A DNA stretch of 64,000 nt from Burkholderia seminalis DSM 23518 (lineage in GTDB: Bacteria; Pseudomonadota; Gammaproteobacteria; Burkholderiales; Burkholderiaceae): contig NZ_CADFDK010000019.1 of assembly GCF_902832885.1 (NCBI RefSeq), positions 1 through 64,000 on the forward strand. The letters are read 5' to 3'. A program made the translations under genes and the position numbers. The notes below the pieces were generated by a model. The model did not search any database. It worked only from the letters and a program-made list of their open reading frames with translations, and was not told where the DNA came from. Below are positions 28,270 through 37,266 of this stretch, in pieces. Every line of letters starts with the position of its first letter. Position 1 is the stretch's first letter.

Positions 28270-28734
28270 TCGCGGCGCACCGCGGTCGGGTGCGACCGCA
28301 AGAAGGCGGCGCCGCAACCCGCTGCGCACGCGGTGCCGGCATGCGGGGAGTGCCGGCGTGACGCGGCCCGTGAGGGCGATTCCACGCATCCGGCATCGGC
28401 CGGATGTCGCGCGTGCGGATGCCTGCGCACGCGTCGTTTCCCGATCCATTCAGCGGCACGGTTGCACCTGCCGCCACCCGTTCGTCGTTCTCGTTCCGTC
28501 CGACGAATGGCGGTGACCGGCGTGCGGATCGGCTTCGTCGCGAACGGGTGACACGGGCCCGGACTGCCGCGCCGGCCCCTCCGATGGCCCGCTCAGGCCC
28601 GTGTGCCGTGCCCGGCGCCACCTCAAGCGCGTGTTCCGGCGAGATGTTAAAGTGCCCGCTACCAACGAAGCGACCAACAATCCAGCCGGCCGCGCGCGGC
28701 GTTCTGCGCGCGGCCGTCACGCACTTGCGTCTCC
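28270..28734. other. Intergenic region upstream of gshA
   Basis: About 465 nt of high GC. Open frames across it continue into gshA in the wrong frame and have no coding support. No promoter, terminator or repeat was convincingly seen. Confidence 0.4.
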
Positions 28735-30348
28735 ATGTCGAACACCATGACTCACCGCCAGTCCGAACTGCTGCTGAAACGCCTCGACGCGCTGAGCTCG
28801 GGCCCGACGCGGCAGCATCTGCCCGACGGCCTGCGCGGCATCGAGAAGGAAAGCCTGCGCGTGACGCGCGACGGCATGATCGCGTTCACGCCGCATCCGC
28901 GCGCGCTCGGTTCGGCGCTCACGCATCCGGCGCTGACGACCGACTATTCCGAAGCGCTGATCGAACTGATCACGCCCGCCGAGCGCGATGCCGCCATCAC
29001 GCTCGAACGCCTCGACGACCTGCATCGCTACGTCTATGCGTCGCTCGGCGACGAGCTGCTGTGGAACGACTCGATGCCGGGCCTGCTGCCGGCCGACGAC
29101 CAGATTCCGATCGCCAACTACGGCACGTCGAACATCGGCCGCCTGAAGACGGTGTACCGGCGCGGCCTCGCGTATCGCTACGGCCGCACGATGCAGTGCA
29201 TCGCCGGCATCCACTACAACTACTCGCTGCACGAGGAGGTGTGGCGGCGCCTGCATGCGGAAGAAGGCTCGACGGCCACGCTCGTCGATTACCAGTCGGA
29301 GCGCTATCTCGCGCAGATCCGCAACTTCCGCCGCCGCAGCTGGTTGCTGATGTACCTGTTCGGCGCATCGCCGGTGCTCGACACGAAGTTCCTGCGCGGC
29401 AAGCCGCACAAGCTCGACACGTTCGACGCCGACACGCTTTACCTGCCGTATGCGACGAGCCTGCGGATGAGCGATCTCGGCTACTCGAACACGACGGCCC
29501 AGGCCGCGCTGCACGTCGACTACAACACGCTGCCCGGTTATCTCGACGCGCTGTCGAAGGCCGTGAGCGAGCCGTATCCGGCATACGAGGCGATCGGCAC
29601 GCATCGCGACGGCGAGTGGATCCAGATCAACACGAACGTGCTGCAGATCGAGAACGAGTTCTACTCGACGATCCGCCCGAAGCGCGTCACGTACTCGGGC
29701 GAGCGGCCGCTGCATGCGCTCGCGTCGCGCGGCGTGCAGTACATCGAAGTGCGTTGCCTCGACATCGATCCGTTCGAGCCGACCGGCATCGCGCTGGAAA
29801 CCACGCGCTTCATCGACGCATTCCTGCTCGCGTGCGCGCTGGACGACAGTGCGCCGCTCGACTGCGATGCGTACAAGGAAGCGAACGCGAACTTCGGCAG
29901 CGTGACGATGGAAGGCCGCAAGCCGGGGCTCGCGCTCACGCGCGACGGCCAGTCGATCTCGCTGCGGCAGTGGGCCGACGCGCTGATGGCCGATATCGAA
30001 ACCGTCGGCCGCCGCCTCGACGAGATCCGCGGCGGCGACGAGCACGCACGCGCGATTGCCGCGCAGCGCGAGAAGCTCGCCGATCCGGAACGCACGCCGT
30101 CCGCGCGCGTGCTGCGCACGATGCGCGACAACGGCCAATCGTTCCTCGCGTTTGCGCTCGCGCAGAGCGAAGCGCATGCCGCGCATTTCCGCGCCCGTCC
30201 GCCGTCGGCGGATACGCTGCACACCGAGCAGGCGCTCGCCGCGAAGTCGCTGGCCGAGCAGGCCGAACTCGAAGCGAAGGAGGCCGGATCGTTCGATGCG
30301 TTCGTCGCGGCCTATCGCGCCTATACGCTGAACCGCTTCAGCGTCTGA
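28735..30348 (+). CDS. gshA: Glutamate-cysteine ligase (E. coli-type)
   Basis: 537 residues. The substrate-binding front LPDGLRGIEKESLRVTRDG and DYSEALIELITP is GshA type 1. GTSNIGRLKTVYRRGLAYRYGR and MQCIAGIHYNYS are further family blocks. It catalyses the first step of glutathione synthesis in the cytoplasm. Two close ATGs exist (28735 and 28747). It is a single gene; a DUF4148 gene is convergent downstream. Confidence 0.95.
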   Translation: MSNTMTHRQSELLLKRLDALSSGPTRQHLPDGLRGIEKESLRVTRDGMIAFTPHPRALGSALTHPALTTDYSEALIELITPAERDAAITLERLDDLHRYVYASLGDELLWNDSMPGLLPADDQIPIANYGTSNIGRLKTVYRRGLAYRYGRTMQCIAGIHYNYSLHEEVWRRLHAEEGSTATLVDYQSERYLAQIRNFRRRSWLLMYLFGASPVLDTKFLRGKPHKLDTFDADTLYLPYATSLRMSDLGYSNTTAQAALHVDYNTLPGYLDALSKAVSEPYPAYEAIGTHRDGEWIQINTNVLQIENEFYSTIRPKRVTYSGERPLHALASRGVQYIEVRCLDIDPFEPTGIALETTRFIDAFLLACALDDSAPLDCDAYKEANANFGSVTMEGRKPGLALTRDGQSISLRQWADALMADIETVGRRLDEIRGGDEHARAIAAQREKLADPERTPSARVLRTMRDNGQSFLAFALAQSEAHAAHFRARPPSADTLHTEQALAAKSLAEQAELEAKEAGSFDAFVAAYRAYTLNRFSV

Positions 30349-30422
30349 CGGTCGCGCGGGCGGCCGGCGCAGCGCGCGCCGCGCCGCCGCGGCGCGATCG
30401 TCCGGTTCCTTCCGTCATCGGA

Positions 30423-30734
30423 TCAGTGATGCGCGTACGTGCCGCGATCGATCGCGTGCGGCAGCGCCGGCTTGCCTGATTCCCCGTTCGCCCGGCCGTC
30501 GCTGCCGTGACCGGTATCGCCGCCGCGCGCCCGCGCGGCACGCTGCATGATCGCCTGCATGTGCTCCGGAAAGTCGGGACTGCTTGCAAGACTCGTCCGG
30601 TAGCCGGCGGCCTGCAATTCAACGAGTTCCTGGCGGACCTGCGCGCGCGTCACCGTCGATGCCGCCTGCGCATGGGCGGCGACGGCCGCGCCGATCAGCA
30701 GGAAGGCGCATGCCGCGTGTTGGATCGTCTTCAT
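30423..30734 (-). CDS. DUF4148 secreted protein
   Basis: 103 residues. Signal peptide MKTIQHAACAFLLIGAAVAAHA, then VTRAQVRQELVELQAAGYRTSLASSPDFPEHMQ, the DUF4148 hallmark common as small periplasmic proteins in Burkholderia. The tail is Gly/His-rich (GGDTGHGSDGR). Function unknown. It is divergent from the lldP gene. Confidence 0.85.
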   Translation of the reverse strand: MKTIQHAACAFLLIGAAVAAHAQAASTVTRAQVRQELVELQAAGYRTSLASSPDFPEHMQAIMQRAARARGGDTGHGSDGRANGESGKPALPHAIDRGTYAHH

Positions 30735-30981
30735 CGTGTCTGCTCCGAGAGGTTCCGGTGCCGCGCCGTTTCTGGCCCGGCCGGAATCGATGCAGCCAGT
30801 CTAGGCGTCGGATGCCGGACGAAACATCCTCGTTGCCGTCAGTCACCTTTGCCGCGCGCGCAACATTGCGCGGTCGACCGCATGACCGGGCTTCCTGTCG
30901 AACGCGACAGCCGCCCGCCATCCGCCGGTCATCTGGCGGCGCAACGGCCGTATCGGGTCGTCGCGCATCGGGCTTGTCCCC

Positions 30982-30991
30982 CTTGTACAAG
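30982..30991. promoter_or_regulatory. Palindrome CTTGTACAAG upstream of lldP
   Basis: A perfect 10-bp palindrome of the TTGT..ACAA type, about 210 nt before lldP. GntR-family regulators such as LldR use comparable half-sites. No regulator for lldP is identified in the window, so this is tentative. Confidence 0.3.
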
Positions 30992-31150
30992 CGCCGCGCG
31001 CCTCCTAACCTCTTTTAAGCGACCGATCGGTTGGCCATGCAACGTCATTGCGTGCGCAAGCGCCCGATCGTGGTCGTGACCACAGGACATCGCCTTGTAC
31101 CGAACCCGGGGCATCGACACGCCAACCCGGGTCGTCAGCGCAAGGCATGG

Positions 31151-31184
31151 GACCCGAGTAAGCGCTAAAGCGCCAACTCGGGTC
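31151..31184 (+). promoter_or_regulatory. Nested hairpin in the lldP leader
   Basis: GACCCGAGT pairs with ACTCGGGTC (9 bp). Inside, GCGC pairs with GCGC around TAAA, leaving a 2x2 internal loop. The lldP SD (GGAG) follows after 7 nt. A second, similar block GCCAACCCGGGTCGTC at 31121-31136 repeats GCCAACTCGGGTCGAC at 31172-31187. It may be a leader RNA element controlling translation. Confidence 0.55.
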
Positions 31185-31200
31185 GACATCTGGAGACACG

Positions 31201-32841
31201 ATGAACCCGACCGACGCCCTACCGCCCGGCATCGTCTTCGCGCAGCCGCTGACGCCCGTCGCCCACTCGCTGCTGCTGTCGTTTCTCGTCGCCGCGATCC
31301 CGATCGCCGTCGCGCTGATCGCGCTCGGCGTGCTGCGCCGCCCGGCGTGGCAGGCGTCGCTCGCCGGGCTCGTCGCGGGCCTCGCGGTCGCGATCGGCGC
31401 GTGGGGCATGCCGGCCGGGCTGGCGTTCAACGCGGTCGGCGCCGGCATGGCGCTCGCGGTCGTGCCGGTGATGTGGATCGTCTTCAACGCGCTGCTGCTG
31501 TACAACATCGCGGTGAAGTCGGGCCGCTTCGACCAGTTCCGGCAGTGGATGCTCGACAACCTGCCCGACGACCGCCGCCTCGTGCTGCTCGTCGTCGCGT
31601 TCTCGTTCGGGTGCCTGCTCGAAGGGATCTCCGGATTCGGCACGCCGGTCGCGATCACGAGCGCGCTGCTGATCGCATTGGGTTTCCCCGCGCTCGAAGC
31701 GCTCACCTATACGCTGCTGTTCAACACGGCGCCGGTCGCGTTCGGCGCGCTCGGCGTGCCGATCACCGTGCTCGGCGCGGTCACGTCGCTGCCGCCCGCG
31801 ACGCTCGCGCAGATGGTCGGCCGCCAGCTGCCGTTCTTCGCGCTGCTGCTGCCGTTCTACGTGGTCGGCGCGTACGGCGGGCTGCGCTCGATTTCGAAGC
31901 TGTGGCCGGCGCTGCTCGTGTCGGGCGGCAGCTTCGCGCTCGCGCAGTTCGTCACGTCGAACTTCCTCGGCTACCAGCTCACCGACGTGCTGTCGTCGCT
32001 CACGTCGCTGATCGTGACGATCGGCTTCCTGCAGGTGTGGAAGCCGCAGCCCGATCCGCAATACGCGCTCGCGCGCAGCGTGCCGGCGGCGGCCGGCGCC
32101 GCGCGCGCGGGCTTCGGCGGCTGGCTGCCGTGGCTCGTCGTGTCGGTGGTCGTGATCGTGTGGGTGCACGCGAACATCGCGGCGATCGGCGACGTGAAGA
32201 TCAAGTGGCCGGGCCTGCACAACGCGGTGTTCGTGTCGCTGTACCACAAGCCGTATGCGGCGATCTGGGACTTCCAGCCGCTCGGCACGGGTACCGCGAT
32301 CCTGGTGTCGGCGCTCATCACGGCCGCGCTGACGCGCACCGGCCCCGGCGCGTTCGTCGAATGCGTGGTGAAGACGTGGCGGCAGACCTGGATCGCGATC
32401 GTCACGGTGATGATGATCGTCGGCCTCGCCTACCTGCTGAACTACTCGGGCATCAGCTATACGCTCGGCACCGGCGTCGCGTCGACGGGCGCATTGTTCC
32501 CGCTGGTGTCCGCGTCGCTCGGCTGGATCGCCGTGTTCCTGTCCGGCAGCGACACGTCGGGCAACGCGCTGTTCGGCAACCTGCAGGTCGTGGCCGCCCG
32601 GCAGCTGGGCCTCGATCCGGTGCTGATGGCCGCGACCAACTCGTCGGGCGGCGTGATGGGCAAGATGATCTCGCCGCAGAACATCGCGACGGGCGTGTCG
32701 ACGACGGACCTGAAAGGGCAGGAAGGTGTCGTGTTTGCGCGCACCTTCTGGCACAGCGTGATTCTCACGCTGCTGCTCGGCGTGCTGGTGTTCCTGCAGC
32801 AGCACGTGCTGACGTGGATGATTCCGGCACTGCCGAAATGA
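31201..32841 (+). CDS. lldP: L-lactate permease
   Basis: 546 residues, about 12-14 hydrophobic spans, LctP/LldP family. Landmarks: LLEGISGFGTPVAITSALL, GVPITVLGAVT, LSGSDTSGNALFGNLQ and ATNSSGGVMGKMISPQNIA. It imports lactate (and glycolate) with protons across the inner membrane. The ATG at 31201 has GGAG upstream. There is no lactate dehydrogenase beside it, so it seems a stand-alone transporter gene here. Confidence 0.93.
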   Translation: MNPTDALPPGIVFAQPLTPVAHSLLLSFLVAAIPIAVALIALGVLRRPAWQASLAGLVAGLAVAIGAWGMPAGLAFNAVGAGMALAVVPVMWIVFNALLLYNIAVKSGRFDQFRQWMLDNLPDDRRLVLLVVAFSFGCLLEGISGFGTPVAITSALLIALGFPALEALTYTLLFNTAPVAFGALGVPITVLGAVTSLPPATLAQMVGRQLPFFALLLPFYVVGAYGGLRSISKLWPALLVSGGSFALAQFVTSNFLGYQLTDVLSSLTSLIVTIGFLQVWKPQPDPQYALARSVPAAAGAARAGFGGWLPWLVVSVVVIVWVHANIAAIGDVKIKWPGLHNAVFVSLYHKPYAAIWDFQPLGTGTAILVSALITAALTRTGPGAFVECVVKTWRQTWIAIVTVMMIVGLAYLLNYSGISYTLGTGVASTGALFPLVSASLGWIAVFLSGSDTSGNALFGNLQVVAARQLGLDPVLMAATNSSGGVMGKMISPQNIATGVSTTDLKGQEGVVFARTFWHSVILTLLLGVLVFLQQHVLTWMIPALPK

Positions 32842-32936
32842 GGTGAGCGCAACGACGGAAGGAAGGCACGAGGCAACACGAGGGAAGGCGCGGGAACAGC
32901 GCCGGTCAAGTGCGGAACCGGCGAGCGCGCGGCAGC

Positions 32937-33854
32937 TCAGCGCGCGTTCGCCCGCCGCGCCGTGCGTCCGGTTTCGTCCGCCGCGGCCGGCTTGCCGCCG
33001 TCCGGCAGGATGCACGCGAGGAACGCGTCGATCGCCGGGCTCTGGCGGCGCGCCTTCAGGTAGTACACGTATTCGTCGATCGTCGTTTCGGCGCCGCGCA
33101 GCGCGATCACGCGCAGGTCAGGATGGCGTTCGGCCTCGCCGAGCGGAAACAGGCTGCCGCCCACGCCGTGCAGGATCGCCTCGCGGATCGCTTCGCGGCT
33201 GCCGATCTCGGCAACCGACACGGCCGCGACACCGGCCGCCGCCAGGATCGTCTCCGTGCAGCGGCGCGTGACCGAACCTTCCTCGCGGATCAGCAGCCGC
33301 ACGTCGGCGAGTCGAGCCGGATCGATCGCATCGAACCGCGCGAGCGGATGGTTGCGGTGCACGACGAGCACGAGCGGATCGGTCGAGATCACCTTGCGTT
33401 CGAGGCCGTCGGCATCGTTGCGCTGCGACGAGACGGCGAGGTCGATGCGGAATTCCTGCAGCGCCTGCAGGATTTCATCGGAGTTGCCGATCCGGCACGT
33501 GAGCGCGATCGACGGATGCGCGTGCGAGAAGCGGCCGACCGCATCCATGATGTAGTACGGGCCCGTTGCGCCGATCCGCAGGTGGCCTTCGAACAGGCCG
33601 CCGACGTTGCGCAGCATGATGTCGGCCTGCGCCTCGAGCGCGATCATCTGCTCGACGAGCGGCAGCAGCTCGATGCCGGTCTCGGTCACCTCGAGCTTGC
33701 GGCCGCTGCGGTAGAACAGCTCGACGCCGTACACCTGCTCGACCTGCCGGATCTGCGCGGCGATCGTCGGCTGGCTCACGCCCAGATGGCGCGCGGCGCG
33801 CGTGATGCTGCCCTGCCGGACGGTCGCGTGGAACGCCTTCAGCTGATCGAACAC
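32937..33854 (-). CDS. LysR-family regulator, possibly of aminophosphonate genes
   Basis: 305 residues. N-terminal HTH (LKAFHATVRQGSITRAARHLGVSQPTIAAQIRQVEQ), followed by the effector domain with LRIGATGPYYIMDAVGRF and RIDLAVSSQ. The start of the protein and its position near 2-aminoethylphosphonate genes fit the LysR group known beside AEP clusters (TIGR03339-type). It stands next to lldP and divergent from the phospholipase C gene, so other targets are possible. The C-terminus is Ala/Arg-rich. Confidence 0.8.
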   Translation of the reverse strand: MFDQLKAFHATVRQGSITRAARHLGVSQPTIAAQIRQVEQVYGVELFYRSGRKLEVTETGIELLPLVEQMIALEAQADIMLRNVGGLFEGHLRIGATGPYYIMDAVGRFSHAHPSIALTCRIGNSDEILQALQEFRIDLAVSSQRNDADGLERKVISTDPLVLVVHRNHPLARFDAIDPARLADVRLLIREEGSVTRRCTETILAAAGVAAVSVAEIGSREAIREAILHGVGGSLFPLGEAERHPDLRVIALRGAETTIDEYVYYLKARRQSPAIDAFLACILPDGGKPAAADETGRTARRANAR

Positions 33855-33952
33855 GACTCGGCTTCTCCCCCCTCTTCATCGCGCGTCAGCGTAGCGCACG
33901 CGTGTGTCGGCCGCATGAAAGGCGCGTCGTGCGCCGCTTCGAAAAAAACCTG

Positions 33953-33963
33953 TGGGTCACCCA
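33953..33963. promoter_or_regulatory. Palindrome TGGGTCACCCA in the LysR-PLC divergent region
   Basis: A perfect 11-bp palindrome midway between the two divergent start codons. It could bind the adjacent LysR protein, though it lacks the usual T-N11-A layout. Confidence 0.25.
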
Positions 33964-34084
33964 AAGAATCCTGCGGTAACCGGTCATGGCCGGGACACGC
34001 CGGTGCGGGGTAATGGCGGGTAACACACCGACCGCCGGCCCCGCTCGACCGGCCCTCACTCCTACCGACAACAGGGTTCCCTTC

Positions 34085-36256
34085 ATGTCCTCGAACAATC
34101 GACGCGATTTCCTGCGCCTTGCCGCGCAGTCGGCCGGCGCGATGGCCGCCTATGCGGGCTTTCCGCCCGCGATCCGCAACGCGCTGGCGATGCCGGCCGC
34201 CTATCGCACGGGCACGATCCGCGACGTCGAACACGTCGTGATCTTCATGCAGGAAAACCGTTCGTTCGACCATTACTTCGGCGGGCTGCGCGGCGTGCGC
34301 GGCTTCGACGATCCGCGCCCGCACCTGCTGCCGAGCGGTGCGCCGGTATGGCAGCAGCCGCCGGCGTCGGTGTTCACGAAGAACTACCATTCGCGCGGCC
34401 TCGATCCGTCGGCGCCGTACGTGCTGCCGTTCTACCTCGATCCGAAGCAGACGACCGAATTCCAGCCGGGCACCAACCACGGCTGGAGCAGCGGCCACCT
34501 GTCCTGGAACAACGGCCAGTGGGACCAATGGGTGAACCAGAAGCAGGACGTGCTGACGATGGGCTACCTGAAGCGCCAGGATCTCACGTACCACTACGCG
34601 CTGGCCGATGCATTCACGATCTGCGATTCGTACTTCTGCTCCGCGCACGCAGACACCGCGCCGAACCGCATCTACCTGTGGACCGGCACGGTCGACCCGC
34701 GCAACGTCTACGGCAACCCGCCGAACGGCCCGGGCATCGGCGAGCGCGACGACGTGAACGGCTACACGTGGACGACCTACGCCGAGCGCCTCGAGAACGC
34801 GAAGATCAGCTGGAAGGTGTACCAGGGCGGCACGGGCATCCCGGGCGACCCGACCGACAACTACACCGACAACTCGCTGATGTTCTTCAAGAAGTTCCAG
34901 GTGAAGGAAGGCGCGAGCGGCCCGCTGGTCGACAAGGGCGCATCGGACCACACACTCGCCGAGCTGAAGGCCGACGTGCAGGCGAACCGGCTGCCGCAGG
35001 TGTCGTGGATCGTGTCGCCGTACAAGTACAGCGAGCACCCGCAGGCGTCGCCGACCGACGGCGCGTTCTACATCAACATGGTGCTCGAGGCGCTGACGTC
35101 GAACCCGGAGGTGTGGGCGAAGACGGTGTTCATCCTGAACTACGACGAGAACGACGGGCTGTTCGACCACGTCGTGCCGCCGGTGCCGCCGGTCACGAGC
35201 GGCGTGGGCGGCCAGGGCATCGTGTCGTCGAACCTGCTGTCGACCCTCGGCGACGAGCTGCTCGACCTGAACCAGTACCCGGGCGAAATGAGCCCGCTCG
35301 TGCCGGGCGCCGACCCGGGCGGCATCCAGCCGATCGGCCTCGGGCCGCGCGTGCCGCTGATCATCATCTCGCCGTGGACGAAGGGCGGCTGGGTCTGCTC
35401 GGAAACGTTCGACCACACGTCGGTGCTGCGTTTCCTCGAAGCGCGTTTCGGCGTGAAGGAGCCGAACATCAGTGCATGGCGCCGGTCGATCTGCGGCGAT
35501 CTCACGTCGGCGTTCGACTTCTCCGCGCGACCCGACACGCGCACGGTGAGCTTCACGGTGCCGCAGCACATCGCGACGGCCGGCCAGGCGTACCAGGTGC
35601 CCGCCCGGCAGTCGATGCCGGCGCAGGAGCCCGGCACGCGTCCGGCGCGGGCGCTGCCGTACGAGCTGTTCGTGCATGCCCACGTGCATGGCCGCGACGA
35701 CAGCGTGTCGCTCGACTTCGCGAACGCCGGTGACGCGGGCGCCGCGTTCTACGTGTACGACCGCCGCAACCCGGCGACGCCGCCGCGCCGCTACGCGGTG
35801 TCCGCGCACGACCGCTTCGCCGATACGTGGAGCACGTCGGCCGCGCGCGGCGAGTACCATCTCGCCGCCTACGGCCCGAACGGCTATCTGTGCGAGTTCC
35901 AGGGCAACACGCGGCTCGCCGCGGACGGCCGCCACGCGAACCCCGAGGCGAAGATCGGCTACGACGTGCGCAACCGCCACGTGTACCTGCAACTGCGCAA
36001 CAGCGGCCGCGCGACGTGCCGCGTGACGGTCGACAACGCATACGGGCATGCGCCTGCGCGGACCTACACGCTGGAGCCGGGCGAGCGCATCGAGGACCAC
36101 TTCGCGCTGTCGTCGAGCCACGGCTGGTACGATCTGACGATCACCGCGACGACGCTGCGCGGCGGCGACGACAAGGTCGTGCGCCGCTTCGCGGGCCACG
36201 TCGAAACGGGCCGGCCGAGCCAGAGCGATCCGGGGCCGGTGAAGCGCACGGCCTGA
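34085..36256 (+). CDS. Phosphocholine-specific phospholipase C, Tat-exported
   Basis: 723 residues, family length. Twin-arginine signal NNRRDFLRLAAQSAG at residues 4-18. Catalytic-domain motifs: VVIFMQENRSFDHYFGGLRG, ALADAFTICDSYFCS, NYDENDGLFDHV and TFDHTSVLRFLEARFG. Two C-terminal beta domains (DUF756-like) follow. Cleaves phosphatidylcholine or sphingomyelin outside the cytoplasm, supplying phosphate and choline. The ATG at 34085 is set by the Tat motif. It resembles PlcH/PlcN; hemolytic activity cannot be told from sequence alone. Confidence 0.92.
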   Translation: MSSNNRRDFLRLAAQSAGAMAAYAGFPPAIRNALAMPAAYRTGTIRDVEHVVIFMQENRSFDHYFGGLRGVRGFDDPRPHLLPSGAPVWQQPPASVFTKNYHSRGLDPSAPYVLPFYLDPKQTTEFQPGTNHGWSSGHLSWNNGQWDQWVNQKQDVLTMGYLKRQDLTYHYALADAFTICDSYFCSAHADTAPNRIYLWTGTVDPRNVYGNPPNGPGIGERDDVNGYTWTTYAERLENAKISWKVYQGGTGIPGDPTDNYTDNSLMFFKKFQVKEGASGPLVDKGASDHTLAELKADVQANRLPQVSWIVSPYKYSEHPQASPTDGAFYINMVLEALTSNPEVWAKTVFILNYDENDGLFDHVVPPVPPVTSGVGGQGIVSSNLLSTLGDELLDLNQYPGEMSPLVPGADPGGIQPIGLGPRVPLIIISPWTKGGWVCSETFDHTSVLRFLEARFGVKEPNISAWRRSICGDLTSAFDFSARPDTRTVSFTVPQHIATAGQAYQVPARQSMPAQEPGTRPARALPYELFVHAHVHGRDDSVSLDFANAGDAGAAFYVYDRRNPATPPRRYAVSAHDRFADTWSTSAARGEYHLAAYGPNGYLCEFQGNTRLAADGRHANPEAKIGYDVRNRHVYLQLRNSGRATCRVTVDNAYGHAPARTYTLEPGERIEDHFALSSSHGWYDLTITATTLRGGDDKVVRRFAGHVETGRPSQSDPGPVKRTA

Positions 36257-36357
36257 CGGCCGGATGTCGCGCGGCCGGGCAGGTTCGGCCGCCGCGTGCG
36301 CGCCGCCTGCCGGGCGTGTTCCGGCAGGCGGCATGGATTTTTGGAAACTGAAAACTG

Positions 36358-36386
36358 TTGACAATGTGTCGGACCGAGGGTATACA
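36358..36386 (+). promoter_or_regulatory. phnR promoter
   Basis: TTGACA (perfect), 17-nt spacer, TATACA, 60 nt before the phnR ATG. The -35 is part of TGTTGACAAT, which recurs at the divergent phnA/ABC promoter at 44012-44021. Confidence 0.7.
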
Positions 36387-36446
36387 AGGATCATTCGCCG
36401 ATAGGGCGCCCTCGTTTTCACCCGCAGCTCCGCTGCCTGTCCGACC

Positions 36447-37175
36447 ATGACTTCCCCGAACGCGCTCAGCGCCATCGAACTCCTGCAAAGCCAGTCGCTC
36501 GCGATGATCGTCCAGGACATGCTCGAGCGCGCGATCGTTTCCGGCGAATACGCGCCCGGCGAAAAGCTCAACGAAGTCGACATCGCGACCAGGCTGAACG
36601 TGTCGCGCGGCCCCGTGCGCGAAGCGTTTCGTGCGCTGGAGCAGGCCGGCCTGCTGCGCAACGAGAAGAACCGCGGCGTGACGGTGCGCGTCGTGCCGCT
36701 GCGCGAGGCCGAGGAGATCTACGAGGTGCGCGCGATGCTCGACGAGTCGGTCGCGCGCGCGCTCGCGACGCGCATCTCGCCCGACACGCTGAAAGTGCTG
36801 AAGGGCATCATCCAGTCGATGAAGGACGCCGCGAAGACGCACGACGTCACGCGCTATACCGAGCTGAACGTGCAGTTCCACGATGCGATGGTGGTCGGCG
36901 TCGGCAATACGCACCTCACCGACACCTACCGCCGGCTGGTGCGCCAGCTCGGCCTGCTGCGCCAGGCCGCGATCGAGGCCGAGGAGGATGCGATCGCCGT
37001 GTCCGCGGCCGAGCACGACAAGATCGTGCAGGCGCTCGCGGCCGGCGACGGCGAGCAGGCCGTCGCGCTCGTGCGCGAGCACGTCGCGCACGGCCTCGCG
37101 CGGATGCGCCGGACGCACGAGCAGGGGCTGCCGGCCGCGGGCAAGGCGGCGCGGGATAAAACCGCGCGCGCATGA
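36447..37175 (+). CDS. phnR: GntR/FadR-type regulator of the aminoethylphosphonate locus
   Basis: 242 residues. Winged HTH at about 15-80 (GEKLNEVDIATRLNVSRGPVREAFRALEQAGLL), then an FCD ligand domain (EVRAMLDESVARALATRI, ELNVQFHDAMV, EHDKIVQALAAGDGEQAVALVREHV). It matches the phosphonate-associated GntR group and faces the AEP operon. Its promoter shares TGTTGACAAT with the divergent target promoters, suggesting auto- and cross-control. Inducer unknown. Confidence 0.85.
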   Translation: MTSPNALSAIELLQSQSLAMIVQDMLERAIVSGEYAPGEKLNEVDIATRLNVSRGPVREAFRALEQAGLLRNEKNRGVTVRVVPLREAEEIYEVRAMLDESVARALATRISPDTLKVLKGIIQSMKDAAKTHDVTRYTELNVQFHDAMVVGVGNTHLTDTYRRLVRQLGLLRQAAIEAEEDAIAVSAAEHDKIVQALAAGDGEQAVALVREHVAHGLARMRRTHEQGLPAAGKAARDKTARA

Positions 37176-37215
37176 GCGTCGGCGGCGCCCGCGCGGGCTG
37201 CCGCACACACACAAA

Positions 37216-37240
37216 GGGACGCTGCGCAGCGTCCCTTTTT
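37216..37240. terminator. Bidirectional terminator between phnR and the aminophosphonate operon
   Basis: GGGACGCTGC / GCAGCGTCCC, a 20-nt perfect palindrome with A3 before and T5 after, between the two convergent genes. Confidence 0.88.
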
Positions 37241-37266
37241 CGTTGCGTCGTCAGGTCGACGCGTCG

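Noticed and set aside
28404-30479. 691-codon frame over gshA
   Set aside because: Shadow frame; gshA is read in another frame.
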